64,000 bases of DNA from Liolophura sinensis (Eukaryota > Mollusca > Polyplacophora > Chitonida > Chitonidae): assembly GCF_032854445.1 (NCBI RefSeq), contig NC_088296.1, positions 9,274,706 through 9,338,705 of the forward strand, given 5' to 3'. Both the position numbers and the translations under genes were made by a program. The notes under the pieces are model-generated. The model made no database searches. It was not told the origin of the DNA and saw only the letters and a list, made by a program, of their open reading frames with translations. Positions 31,976-42,250 of the stretch are shown here, piece by piece (position 1 is the first letter of the stretch; each line of letters opens with the position of its first letter).

Positions 31976-34043
31976 GTAAGTCAAATGTGCACAGTCTCTG
32001 ACATTGGTTCAGCTGCCTCAACTCCAGTTAAATACCTCCAGTAACCACGCAGGACAAACTCTCAATAATTTGTCAGCTTCAGAGAAAGTACTAGGTTTTC
32101 TTACTTGTATGGGTTGTAGATATCTTGGTTCTGACAGCTCACGTGTAAACAGATGTGACGTGTATGTTGTACAAACGCCAGGCGTAGATTGCTCTTGCGA
32201 CTGGATGCGACTTGGTTTTAGGCAGCTGGAAGCAACAGGGATTAACTGGGTGTAACTGGGAACATGCGATCCGACGCTGGTTTTAGTCGATCTTGCGATC
32301 ACCGACAACTGCTGAGTCAGCAGTTGCTCGGAGTTCAACATGTTCTACTTTTCTGCGATTCGAAGCTTCCAGTTGTACCTGGTTCCGTCGATCCACGTGT
32401 GCTTGCGTCCAGTTTGTCACAGGTGCTCTCAGTGATGCATCACGTGGTGCATCACATGCATGTTACACGATGAAAATAACGACCACCAAGAAGATGGATG
32501 AGGGGGGAATAATCTCACCGATATTTAGAGGCTTAGCCCGTGCTTGTGCGACATCTTCTGCAAGGAACAGACAAAGCATATGATGTACATGGGGAGTTTA
32601 ACGAGGGGGTGGGAGAACTGTAATTACCATTACCGTTCAACAATTTAGGGAATATAGTTAAATGTGAAAAAAGGTCGAGAAAATCTTTAAAGAAACTATA
32701 TTTTTGGAAAGAAAAGACAACTTAACGGTATCTTCGACATGATATCAATTACATCCACGCATCATGTACTCTCATTTTGCTAAGTATCTGCTCAGTTGCT
32801 GCCATTCGTAGTTGACTTACTCGCACGTCATATAAGAGAAATATTTTTGAGCACGACGTAAAACCCCACCCAAACATTATGTTGTCCCAATTTTCAATCG
32901 TCCGGATGATAACGGCTATTTCATGTATTGAGTTTTTCAGCCAAAAGAGTTGATCTACCTGGAACAGAAAGTTTCAGGCCCGTTAGCGATAAGCCATTAA
33001 CACAATGGATACTTTCACAAGCTTGTAACACACAAAATTTTATAGCGTTTACTGTGTTTGTTGTATGTGTTTGTTAGCGAATTTAAACATCATCCTTGTT
33101 TTATGCACAAGTATATTTCATTTGAGGTCAATTTTACTATAGGCTATCATTTTCATGAACGTGCCGTAAAATAAACATAAATCAGACGTAGAAAGGGACT
33201 GCTAACAGGAAGGCCAAAATTAAGCCAATTTTTCATTATCCTGACATCACTATTTTATACCCCTCTCTTTAGAAGAATTCTACCCTGATCTCTGACTTAT
33301 TGCCCATGGTTAATACGACTGTGTACCATCTTCCCACAGCTGTTACGAGAAGGGGAGATAACTCTGTGTATTTCACTATTATTAAACTTCCTGTCACAAA
33401 ACTTGTGAAATTGATTGCTTCTCTGACAGCAAAGAATTACATCCATATGACAATGTAGGATTTGTACGACCACTAAAATCAAGTTGGTTACTGTTTTACT
33501 TGTACTCGGTTGAACACATCGTTTCATTTTAAACTAAAATTAGGTGATCAGGAAATCTTTGGGGGAAAATTGCACTGTAAAAAGCTCTATAGAATTTCTT
33601 ACACTTGAATTTAGAGCTGATCTTGACTATGTGATTGACTAGGGAGTGGTCTAATTGTTTAAGGGAAGAGCTAAGTGCCCCTGTGTACTATAGGGGAGGT
33701 AAAACATTTCAATTATAACTGTATTCTTTGTTACATGTTGTGGTGAAAGTATACCCTAATTCTTCTAAAATTTGGGACCGATATTAGTATTATTGAAAGT
33801 AGAATATTACATTTTTACCAGAGTTTTGGAACGGTAACGGTATGAGCATGTTGTTCATTAGATGGTCTAACCATGTGAGAATAAAGAAAATTCAATATTC
33901 CTGCCAGAATTACACATATTTTGACTAAAATGAGCAGACCAGGTGACCCACAATTTAGAAGGAATAGGGTAGGTAAAGAATCATAGTTTCAGTTATGATG
34001 TTTACATGATTTTATATGTATGATCATTTCTGTTTGTTGACAG
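31976..34043 (+). other. Long TRIM intron; no gene seen
   Basis: Open frames at 32004-32255, 32264-32473 and 33297-33527 show no domain. A scrap of SINE tail (TTTTTGAGCACGACGTAAAA) lies at 32846-32865. Confidence 0.45.
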
Positions 34044-34066
34044 GGTTTGACGGACTTCACCAAAAC
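34044..34066 (+). pseudogene. TRIM micro-exon, 23 bp
   Basis: TTTGTTGACAG precedes GGTTTGACGGACTTCACCAA and AAC, followed by the donor GTATGT. It encodes GLTDFTK and two bases of a Thr codon completed by the next exon. Its length, place after the 231-bp exon, and phase match the 23-bp exon of vertebrate TRIM genes. Confidence 0.78.
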
Positions 34067-34331
34067 GTATGTATAAATGTTTTATAAATCTCTAGGTATG
34101 TTATACATGCACATGGCTATTATTAGTAGATGTGTTTCTGTAACACTGAGTAACAGCACTGTAGTTGTTCAAAACATGACCCAAGTGTAAAATATATCTA
34201 GTGTTCAAACATACATTTCTTCAGACAAATCAGACCTGACCTGCTAGGTACATCATGACATTTTCATAACTGTGCGATACACAGGATTACCACACAACTG
34301 TGTTTCTTTGTTTTCTGTCCTCTGTTCACAG

Positions 34332-34519
34332 AATTGATGACCAACTGAATGAGATAAGAGCCGATCTGGAGAAACATGAGGTCAGCAGACAAAAGCTTCT
34401 AGATTCTCTACAACATGACCAAGTTGTTCCTAGACAGGTGACTGTAAAAGAAACAGTGCAAGAACGTCAGGACTTTGAAGCAGCAGTCGGTGGACCAATG
34501 TCACCCCTATGTGTTACAA
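34332..34519 (+). pseudogene. TRIM exon after the micro-exon
   Basis: The acceptor is TCTGTTCACAG. The exon completes the split Thr codon and reads IDDQLNEIRADLEKHEVSRQ, still charged and coiled-coil-like. It ends at GTTACAA before a GTAGGT donor. Without splicing the frame stops at 34537-34539. No later exon is found before the minisatellite. Confidence 0.7.
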
Positions 34520-34542
34520 GTAGGTTCTTTTATGTATAAAAG

Positions 34543-35125
34543 ATGTACAATAGGGTGTGCTCAGAGGACATAAACGACTTTAGGGTTTACACTAGGATGT
34601 GCATCAAAGACACAAACATAAAGTGGAGAAGGGGCACAGTTGTGCGTGTGCAAAACACATGGCAGACTGTGTTAAGAAGAAAACAAACCAAAATGAGCTG
34701 TAATACAGCAGGGGGCACCCCAAAAATGAACAGTATACTAAGAGTAACAAAGGTGAGAAGAGTTTACGAAAATCATATATAGTTTGAGGTCTACATTAGT
34801 GTGTGAACAAAACACAAACTGATGTCAGACTTACAATAGGGTGTGGGCAAAAGACACAAGCTAATGCGGTGTAGAATAAGGTGTACACAGACGACACAAA
34901 CTAATGTGAGGCATGCATTAGGGTGTGCAAAAAAGATACAAACTAATGTGAGGCATGTATTAGGGTGTCCAAAAAGGATACAAACTCATGTGAGGCATAC
35001 ATTAGGGTGTGCAAAAAATATACAAACTCATGTGAAGCATGCATTAGGGTGTGCACAAATATAAATTTATGTCCAGCATTAATTAAGGTGTCTACAACAG
35101 ACACAAACTAATATGAGGTATACAG
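34543..35125 (+). repeat. 42-bp minisatellite, block 1 (diverged)
   Basis: The unit ACAAACTAATGTGAGGCATG, CATTAGGGTGTGCAAAAAAG, AT is clear from 34801. More diverged units run left to 34543, about 25 bases past the last TRIM exon. The same unit returns at 36645-36830, 37706-38350 and 41398-41595. Confidence 0.88.
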
Positions 35126-36630
35126 TAAGTGATGCCCCAAAAGTGATATTAACATATTTGCTGACGACACGTCACTATTGGAAGGGATCAATAATTTAAG
35201 TGACTCACAGGCTAAACTAAATCGAGATCTTGATCGTTTGTCAAAATGGGCAAGTCAATGGGTTATTAATTTTAAAGCTCTTAAATCTGTTTACTTGTTT
35301 ATATCTTTAAAATGTAACCCTTGCAACCCTAATTTAATGTAAAGTGCGTTCGGTCCCACAAACACCTCGGCATCATTCTGCAATATAATGGTAAGTAAAA
35401 CAAACACATTCGAGCTGTAGTAAAGAAATCAAACAGGACATTAAGCATTTTCTACAGAGCAAAGAAAACTCTCTCCAGAAAATGTCTCGTCACTCTCTCC
35501 CAAAGCTTATTAAGGTGGTCAATCAAATATGGCAATGTTCTGTACGACAACTGTAGCCTTAAATCGTCAAACTCTCTTGAAGCTATCCAAAGACGCCTGG
35601 CATTTCTCTGTACTGGAGGATAACGTCAGACATCATACAATAGTTTATTAAATGAACTCGAATGGGAATCTTTACATAATGGATGTCGATGCCATAGAAT
35701 TCTTCCATAAAATTGTAAGTGGACTCTCCCTTATCTAAAAAGGATATTAGATGGCAGAAATATGACTGATACAAACACATACAACCTTCGAAACAGGGAC
35801 AATGTTCGACTTTTTAAAATTTGCATTCAATTATTTTCCTCTTCTTTCTTCCCCAAAACTCTCAAAGATTGGAACATTTTTACTGTCTCATATCCACAAT
35901 GCCTCAGTTGGAATAATAAAGCAATTTCTGTTTTTCAAGAAAAATAAAGAACTCACTCAACTGTACAACATGTTCGATTAGTACCACTCTGTTATTCAAT
36001 GCCGAATGAGAATGGGACTTAGCGCTCTGAATGCTGATTTTTTAAGTACAATTTAAGCAATGTTTGCATGTGCCCAAATTGTAATCATTTATACGAAAAT
36101 TTAGTTCATTATTTCTTTGAATGCCCCTAATGTACCACTTAAAGACTGCATATGCTCGAACAAATTACATCAACAATATCTCCAAGCGTAAACTACTCAA
36201 TATTGATTCTTTCCTGTTTAAAATATGTGGGTAATATAGTATTATTTGGATCCGATGATCTAAAACCTGACGAAAACAAAATTGTCTTAAAAACTATGCA
36301 TAAATTTATTGCAGAATCAAAGAGATTTTAAATCGATGGGTAGGTAACATGGAAATTTGTGTCTTATATTAAATGATAATGATAAATATTATTTCAGTAA
36401 GTAGTCATTATGTCCTTGTATTATAGCCTCATTTTATTACATATGGTATGATTCATTCTTTTGTAGTGTACATACTTTTGTTGCTACATATATTACATAC
36501 ATATGTGTATAGTCTATTCGGTCTATTATCTGTCTATATCATTACTTTTATTTACGTTTGTAACCAATTCCGTGTTGTGTCCTATATTTATGTTATATGT
36601 TGTCGAGGAGACCCCCGAGTGGCATTACAC
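35126..36630 (+). mobile_element. Decayed, 5'-truncated LINE (non-LTR reverse transcriptase)
   Basis: From 35145 the frame reads DINIFADDTSLLEGINN, with the catalytic ADD of the reverse transcriptase at about 35160-35168. It continues SDSQAKLNRDLDRLSKWASQ, typical of non-LTR elements. Further on, in other frames, come HLGIILQYNGK and near 36000 a C-terminal CxC...HxxxxC motif (CMCPNCNHLYENLVHYFF). Several stops and frame changes make it inactive. Everything upstream of the ADD motif is missing. It splits the 42-bp minisatellite, so it inserted into it. Confidence 0.82.
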
Positions 36631-36644
36631 TGCAAAGACACAAA

Positions 36645-36830
36645 TTAATGTGGGGTATACAATAGGGTGTGTACAGAGGGCACAAACTATTGTGAGGCAT
36701 ACAGTAGGGTGTGCCCAAAAGACACAAACTGATGTGAGGTATACAATAGGGTGTGCACAGAAAACACAAACTGATGTGAGGTATACAATAGGGTGTGCAC
36801 AGAAAACAGAAACTAATGTGAGGCATATGT
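36645..36830 (+). repeat. 42-bp minisatellite, block 2
   Basis: About 4.5 units of ACACAAACTGATGTGAGGTA then TACAATAGGGTGTGCACAGA lie directly after the LINE. Confidence 0.93.
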
Positions 36831-36951
36831 AAGGCAGTGTTGTAGTGCCTCCCATGTATACAATTTTCTTTTTCTTAAATATACACATACACTGAATATA
36901 TTATTATATTTAGTAGTCCGATTCCGCTAACTCTCTGTTGTGTAAGTTACG

Positions 36952-37052
36952 AATTTGCAACAATTGTCGGCGCACTCGCCGGACGTTGATTTCTGAAGGA
37001 ACAACGTGGCTTTGCCATCTCTGTCTCTTTACTGGAAATATTGCTGTTGCAG
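36952..37052 (+). CDS. Possible zinc-motif exon, partly duplicated
   Basis: After a pyrimidine-rich stretch ending CTCTGTTGTGTAAG, the frame reads LRICNNCRRTRRTLISEGTT then WLCHLCLFTGNIAVA and meets a perfect CAG/GTATGT donor. CxxC, 15 residues, WxCxxC resembles the second half of a RIM/rabphilin-type zinc finger, but the match is short. A second copy of the 3' 80 bp lies at 37462-37541. No partner exons were found, so it may be a stray or dead exon. Confidence 0.25.
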
Positions 37053-37541
37053 GTATGTTTATCATTGTACTATGTGCCAAATATGAGATTTAATGGTTCC
37101 CGAACGAACTGTAACGTGATTTTGGTTGTTTCATTGAGTAAACTGTAGTGTTTTGACATAACAGAAGTTACAGGCGATTCGCGATCGTTACCATGGTAGC
37201 GCCATTGTAAAAATTTTATGTTGTCTAGATTTGATAAACTATCGCTTTTTGTTTGCTTATTGTATTGAGAGTTGCTTTAAATAATGTTTCTTGATACTGA
37301 TAATTAACCACTGTGACATTGAAAGAACTAAATGGATAAGATTTATGTAGATTTTGACTGTACACAAAATACCAAGTCACAAAGTATAGAAGCCCTTTAT
37401 GCTCTTACTGTGTCACTACTTTGATTAAAATGTAAGTTTGAACTGTAATAAATATTTTCGGCACTCGACGGACGTTGATTTCTAAAGGAACAACGTGGCG
37501 TTGCCATCTCTGTTTCTTTACTGGAAATATTGCTGTTGCAG
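36973..37541 (+). repeat. Direct duplication of about 80 bp, copies 36973-37052 and 37462-37541
   Basis: Both start CACTCG(C/A)CGGACGTTGAT and end ACTGGAAATATTGCTGTTGC, AGGTAT. They differ at only a few positions. The 410 bases between them are AT-rich and without repeats. The two copies flank the space between minisatellite blocks 2 and 3. Confidence 0.85.
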
Positions 37542-37614
37542 GTATTTCCAGAGGGAGTCCTTATATGATGTCCTGTACATCTAGTGGCTTGTGTATGAGC
37601 TGCCTCATTCCCTC

Positions 37615-37615
37615 A

Positions 37616-37694
<79 letters not shown>
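37615..37694. repeat. (TA)n microsatellite
   Basis: An uninterrupted run of TA dinucleotides about 78 bases long directly precedes the best-preserved 42-bp array. Confidence 0.97.
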
Positions 37695-37697
<3 letters not shown>

Positions 37698-37705
37698 GTG
37701 TTACA

Positions 37706-38350
37706 TATACAATAGGGTGTGCACAGAAAACAGAAACTAATGTGAGGTATACAGTAGAGTGTGCACAGAAAACACAAACTAATGTGAGGGATACAGTAGG
37801 GTGTGCACAGAAAACACAAACTGATGTGAGGTATACAGTAGGGTGTGCACAGAAAACAGAAACTAATGTGAGGTATACAGTAGGGTGTGCACAGAAAACA
37901 CAAACTAATGTGAGGAATACAGTAGGGTGTGCACAGAAAACACAAACTGATGTGAGGTATACAGTAGGGTGTGCACAGAAAACAGAAACTAATGTGAGGT
38001 ATACAGTAGGGTGTGCACAGAAAACACAAACTGATGTGAGGTATACAGTAGGGTGTGCACAGAAAACAGAAACTAATGTGAGGTATACAGTAGGGTGTCC
38101 ACAGAAAACAAAAACTAATGTGAGGTATACAATAGGGTGTGCACAGAAAACAAAAACTAATGTGAGGTATACAGTAGGGTGTGCACAGAAAACAGAAACT
38201 AATGTGAGGTATACAGTAGGGTGTGCACAGAAAACAGAAACTAATGTAAAGAATATAGCAGGGTGTGCACAGAAAACAGAAACTAATGTGAGGTATACAG
38301 TAGGGTGTGCACAGAAAACAGGAACTAATGTGAAGTATATAGCAGGGTGG
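37706..38350 (+). repeat. 42-bp minisatellite, block 3 (homogeneous, about 15 units)
   Basis: Units read AAACTAATGTGAGGTATACA, GTAGGGTGTGCACAGAAAAC, AC or AG. Because 42 is divisible by 3, the + strand stays open as a 14-residue repeat (TNVRYTVGCAQKTQ). The block CACAAACTGATG alternates with CAGAAACTAATG in a near-regular order, which suggests units were copied in pairs or triplets. Confidence 0.95.
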
Positions 38351-38359
38351 ATACAGTTA

Positions 38360-41300
38360 GAACAGGGCAGTAGGTAGTGTACCCCTCGGTGTCTGCGCGA
38401 TGTTTACCTCATGCTTACAAATCAGTAGGTGCACTGTTAGAACAGGACACATGGCAGGGTACCTCTCACTCTCTGGATGATATATACATCATGTGTACAA
38501 ATCAGCAAGTGCACTGTTAGAACAGGACACATGGCAGGGTACCTCTCACTGTCTGGGCGATATATACATCATGTGTACAAATCAGCAAGTGCACTGTTAG
38601 AACAGGACACAAGGCAGGGTACCTCTCACTGTCTGGGTGATATATACATCATGTGTACAAATCAACAAGTGCACTGTTAGAACAGGACACATGGCAAGGT
38701 ACCTCTCACTGTCTGGGTGATATATACATCATGCGTACAAATCAGCAAGTGCACTGTTAGAACAGGACACATGGCAGGATACCTCTCACTGTCTGGGTGA
38801 TATTATCCTTGTGTACAAATCAGCAAGTGCACTGTTAGAACAGGACACATGGCAGGGTACCTCTCACTGTCTGGGTGATATATACATCATGTGTACAAAT
38901 CAGCAAGTGCACTGTTAGAACAGGACACATGGCAGGGTACATCTCACTGTCTGGGTGATATTATCCTCGTGTAAAAATTAGCAAGTGCACTGTTAGAACA
39001 GGACACATGGCAGGGTACCTCTCACTGTTTGGGTGATATATACATCATGTGTACAAATCAGCAAGTGCACTGTTAGAACAGGACACATGGCAGGGTACCT
39101 CTCACTGTCTGGGTGATATATACATCATGTGTACAAATCAGCAAATGCACTGTTAGAACAGGACACAAGGCAAGGTACCTCTCACTGTCTGGGTGATATA
39201 TACATCATGTGTACAAATCAGCAAGTGCACTGTTAGAACAGGATACATGGCAGCGTACCTCTCACTGTCTGGGTAATATATACATCATGTGTACAAATCA
39301 GCAAGTGAACTGTTAGAACGTGACACATGCCAGGGTACCTCTCACTGTCTGGGTAATATATACATCATGTGTACAAATCAGCAAGTGAACTGTTAGAACG
39401 TGACACATGCCAGGGTACCTCTCACTGTCTGGGTGATATTATCCTCGTGTACAAATCAGCAAGTGTACTGTTAGAACAGGGCACATGGCAGGGTACCTCT
39501 CACTGTCTGGGTGATATATACATCATGTGTACAAATCAGCAAGTGCACTGTTAGAACAGGATACATGGCAGCGTACCTCTCACTGTCTGGGTAATATATA
39601 CATCATGTGTACAAATCAGCAAGTGAACTGTTAGAACGTGACACATGCCAGGGTACCTCTCACTGTCTGGGTGATATTATCCTCGTGTACAAATCAGCAA
39701 GTGCACTGTTAGAACAGGACACATGGCAGGATACCGCTCACTGACTGGGTGATATATACATCGTGTGTACATATCAGCAAGTGCACTGTTAGAACAGGAC
39801 ACATGGCAGGATACCGCTCACTGTCTGGGAGATATTATCCTCGTGTACAAATCAGCAAGTGCACTGTTAGAACAGGACAAATGGCAGGATACCTCTCACT
39901 GTCTGGGTGATATATACATCATGTGTACAAATCAGCAAGTGCACTGTTAGAACGTGACACATGGCAGGGTACCTCTCACTCTCTGGGTGATATTTACCTT
40001 ATGCATACAAATCAGCAAGTGCACTGTTAGAACAGGACACATGGGAGGGTACCTCTCACTGTCTGGGTGATATATACATCATGTGTACAAATCAGCAAGT
40101 GCACTGTTAAAACAGGACACATGGCAGGGTACATCTCACTGTCTGGGTGATATATACATCATGTGTACAAATCAGCAAGTGCACTGTTAAAACAGGACAC
40201 ATGGCAGGGTACATCTCACTGTCTGGGTGATATATACATCATGTGTACAAATCAGCAAGTGCACTGTTAGAACAGGACACATGGCAGGGTACCTCTCACT
40301 GTCTGGGTGGAATATACATCATGTGTACAAATCAGCAAGTGCACTGTTAGAACAGGACACATGGCAGGGTACCTCTCACTGTCTGGGTGATATATACATC
40401 ATGTGTTCAAATCAGCAAGTGCGCTGTTAGAACAGGACACATGGCAGGGTACCTCTCACTGTTTGGGTGATATTTACATCATGTGTACAAATCAGTAAGT
40501 GCGCTGTTAGAACAGGACACATGGCAGTGTACCTCTCACTGTCTGGGTGATATATACATCATGTGTACTAATCAGCAAGTGCACTGTTAGAACGTGACAC
40601 ATGGCAGTGTACCTCTCACTGTCTGGGTGATATATACATCATGTGTACATATCAGCAAGTGCAATGTTAGAACAGGACACATGGCAGGGTACCTCTCACT
40701 GTCTGGGTGATATTATCCTCGTGTACAAATCAGCACTTGCACTGTTAGAACAGGACACATGGCAGTGTACCTCTCACTGTCTGGGTGATATTTACCTTAT
40801 GCGTACAAATCAGCAAGTGCACTGTTAGAACAGGACACATGGCAGGGTACCTCTCACTGTCTGGGTGATATATACATCATGCGTACAAATCAGCAAGTGC
40901 ACTGTTAGAACAGGACACATGGCAGGGTACCTCTCACTGTCTGGGTGATATTTACCTTATGCATACAAATCAGCAAGTGCACTGTTAGAACAGGACACAT
41001 GGCAGGGTACCTCTGACTGTCTGGGTGATATATACATCATGTGTACAAATCAGCAAGTGCACTGTTAGAACAGGACACGTGGCAGGGTACATCTCACTGT
41101 CTGGGTGATATATACATCATGTCTACAAATCAGCAAGTGCACTGTTAGAACAGGACACATGGCAGGGTACCTCTCACTGTCTGGGTGATATATACATCAT
41201 GTGTACAAATCAGCAAGTGCACTGTTAGAACAGGACACATGGCAGGATACCTCTCACTGTCTGGGTGATATTTACCTTATGTGTACAAATCAGCAAGTGC

Positions 41301-41830
41301 ACTGTTAGAACAGGACACATGGCAGGGTACTGCATGTTTGCAAATCAGCAGGTGTACTGTTAATACGGATAACATATTGTTCCCTTGAGTGCAGGGCAAA
41401 AAAGATACAAACTTATGTGAGGCATTCAACAGGGTGTGCAAAAAGGATACAAACTAATGTGAAGTATGCAATAGGGTGAGTTAAACAGATAAAAATTAAT
41501 TTGAGGCATACAGTACGATGTGCACATAGGATATAAACTAATGTGAGGTATACAGTACGATGTGCACAGAAGACACAAACTAATATGAGACAGATGGAAG
41601 TCTTCCCATCAGTGTCTGGGTGATATTTGCCTCGTGTACAAATCAACAAGTGCAATGTTTGAACAGAACACATGGCAGGGCACCCTCAATGTCTGGATGA
41701 TATTTACCTCATGTTTGCAAATCAGCAGGTGTAGTGTTAATACAGAACAGATAACATATTGTACCCTTGAGTGAGATTTACCTCATGAGTGTGGATGTAC
41801 TGTTAGAAGAGGATAGATAACACAGTGTAC
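38360..41830 (+). repeat. 80-bp minisatellite (78-bp variant), about 36 tight units plus diverged ends
   Basis: The unit holds AACAGGACACATGGCAGGGT, ACCTCTCACTGTCTGGGTGA, TATATACATCATGTGTACAA and ATCAGCAAGTGCACTGTTAG. A 78-bp form has GATATTATCCTCGTGTAC in place of GATATATACATCATGTGTAC and is scattered through the array. Diverged units flank it at 38360-38430 and 41330-41830. A piece of the 42-bp repeat (41398-41595) lies among the right-hand diverged units. Confidence 0.95.
41398..41595 (+). repeat. 42-bp minisatellite, block 4
   Basis: About 4.5 diverged units such as GATACAAACTAATGTGAAGT and CAGTACGATGTGCACAGAAG return after the 80-bp array. This suggests the 80-bp array expanded inside an older 42-bp array. 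Confidence 0.85.
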
Positions 41831-41941
41831 CCCTCTGTAAAATAAAAAGAAAGTAACTCCGAATATTGAAGTGATAATATAAGTCTGTGTTTCTATCACT
41901 ATGTTTGTGCCATCATCAGGAAATGTATATGGTAAAGAATA

Positions 41942-42141
41942 NNNNNNNNNNNNNNNNNNNNNNNNNNNNNNNNNNNNNNNNNNNNNNNNNNNNNNNNNNN
42001 NNNNNNNNNNNNNNNNNNNNNNNNNNNNNNNNNNNNNNNNNNNNNNNNNNNNNNNNNNNNNNNNNNNNNNNNNNNNNNNNNNNNNNNNNNNNNNNNNNNN
42101 NNNNNNNNNNNNNNNNNNNNNNNNNNNNNNNNNNNNNNNNN
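41942..42141. other. Assembly gap of 200 N
   Basis: Exactly 200 undetermined bases, a conventional scaffold-gap size, so the true distance is unknown. The gap interrupts an exon of the gene that continues on its right. Confidence 0.99.
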
Positions 42142-42250
42142 GGCACGTGTCAATGTAGAAGCGGATTTACCATGTGGAGGCTGGAAGAAAAATGGTTGCT
42201 CTACCGACGCCCAAACTTTTTGTCTTGCAAGACCCTGGATCTGGCTCTGG
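42142..42250 (+). CDS. Gene B exon (5' edge in gap): CxCxxGF module end
   Basis: 109 nt are visible before the donor GTGAGA, open throughout. The motif TCQCRSGF matches TCQCNMGY and VCQCDVGY of the EB-like modules in the convergent gene. The following WRLEEKWLLYRRPNF is longer than usual before the last cysteine. Confidence 0.5.

Larger units (their letters stand above)
29636..34519 (+). pseudogene. TRIM-family locus (RING, B-boxes, coiled coil), disrupted
   Basis: Exons are 29636-30323 (RING and two B-box-like zinc motifs), 30651-30746 (96 bp), 31745-31975 (231 bp), 34044-34066 (23 bp) and 34332-34519. The last four splice in one frame and encode a coiled coil. The lengths 96, 231 and 23 bp equal those of the coiled-coil exons of vertebrate TRIM genes. 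RING-B-box-coiled-coil proteins are usually ubiquitin ligases, many of them in innate immunity. The first exon is damaged: TGA at 29717-29719 between RING cysteines 2 and 3, frame changes near 29845 and 29905 that cancel, and another near 30295. No B30.2 or NHL domain follows; minisatellite DNA starts at once. Sequencing error could explain one break but hardly four, since gene A in the same window is clean. Confidence 0.82.

Noticed and set aside
37475-38377. 300-codon open frame with 14-residue repeat on the + strand
   Set aside because: It runs through a (TA)n tract and a 42-bp minisatellite; the unit length is divisible by 3. Same artefact as above.
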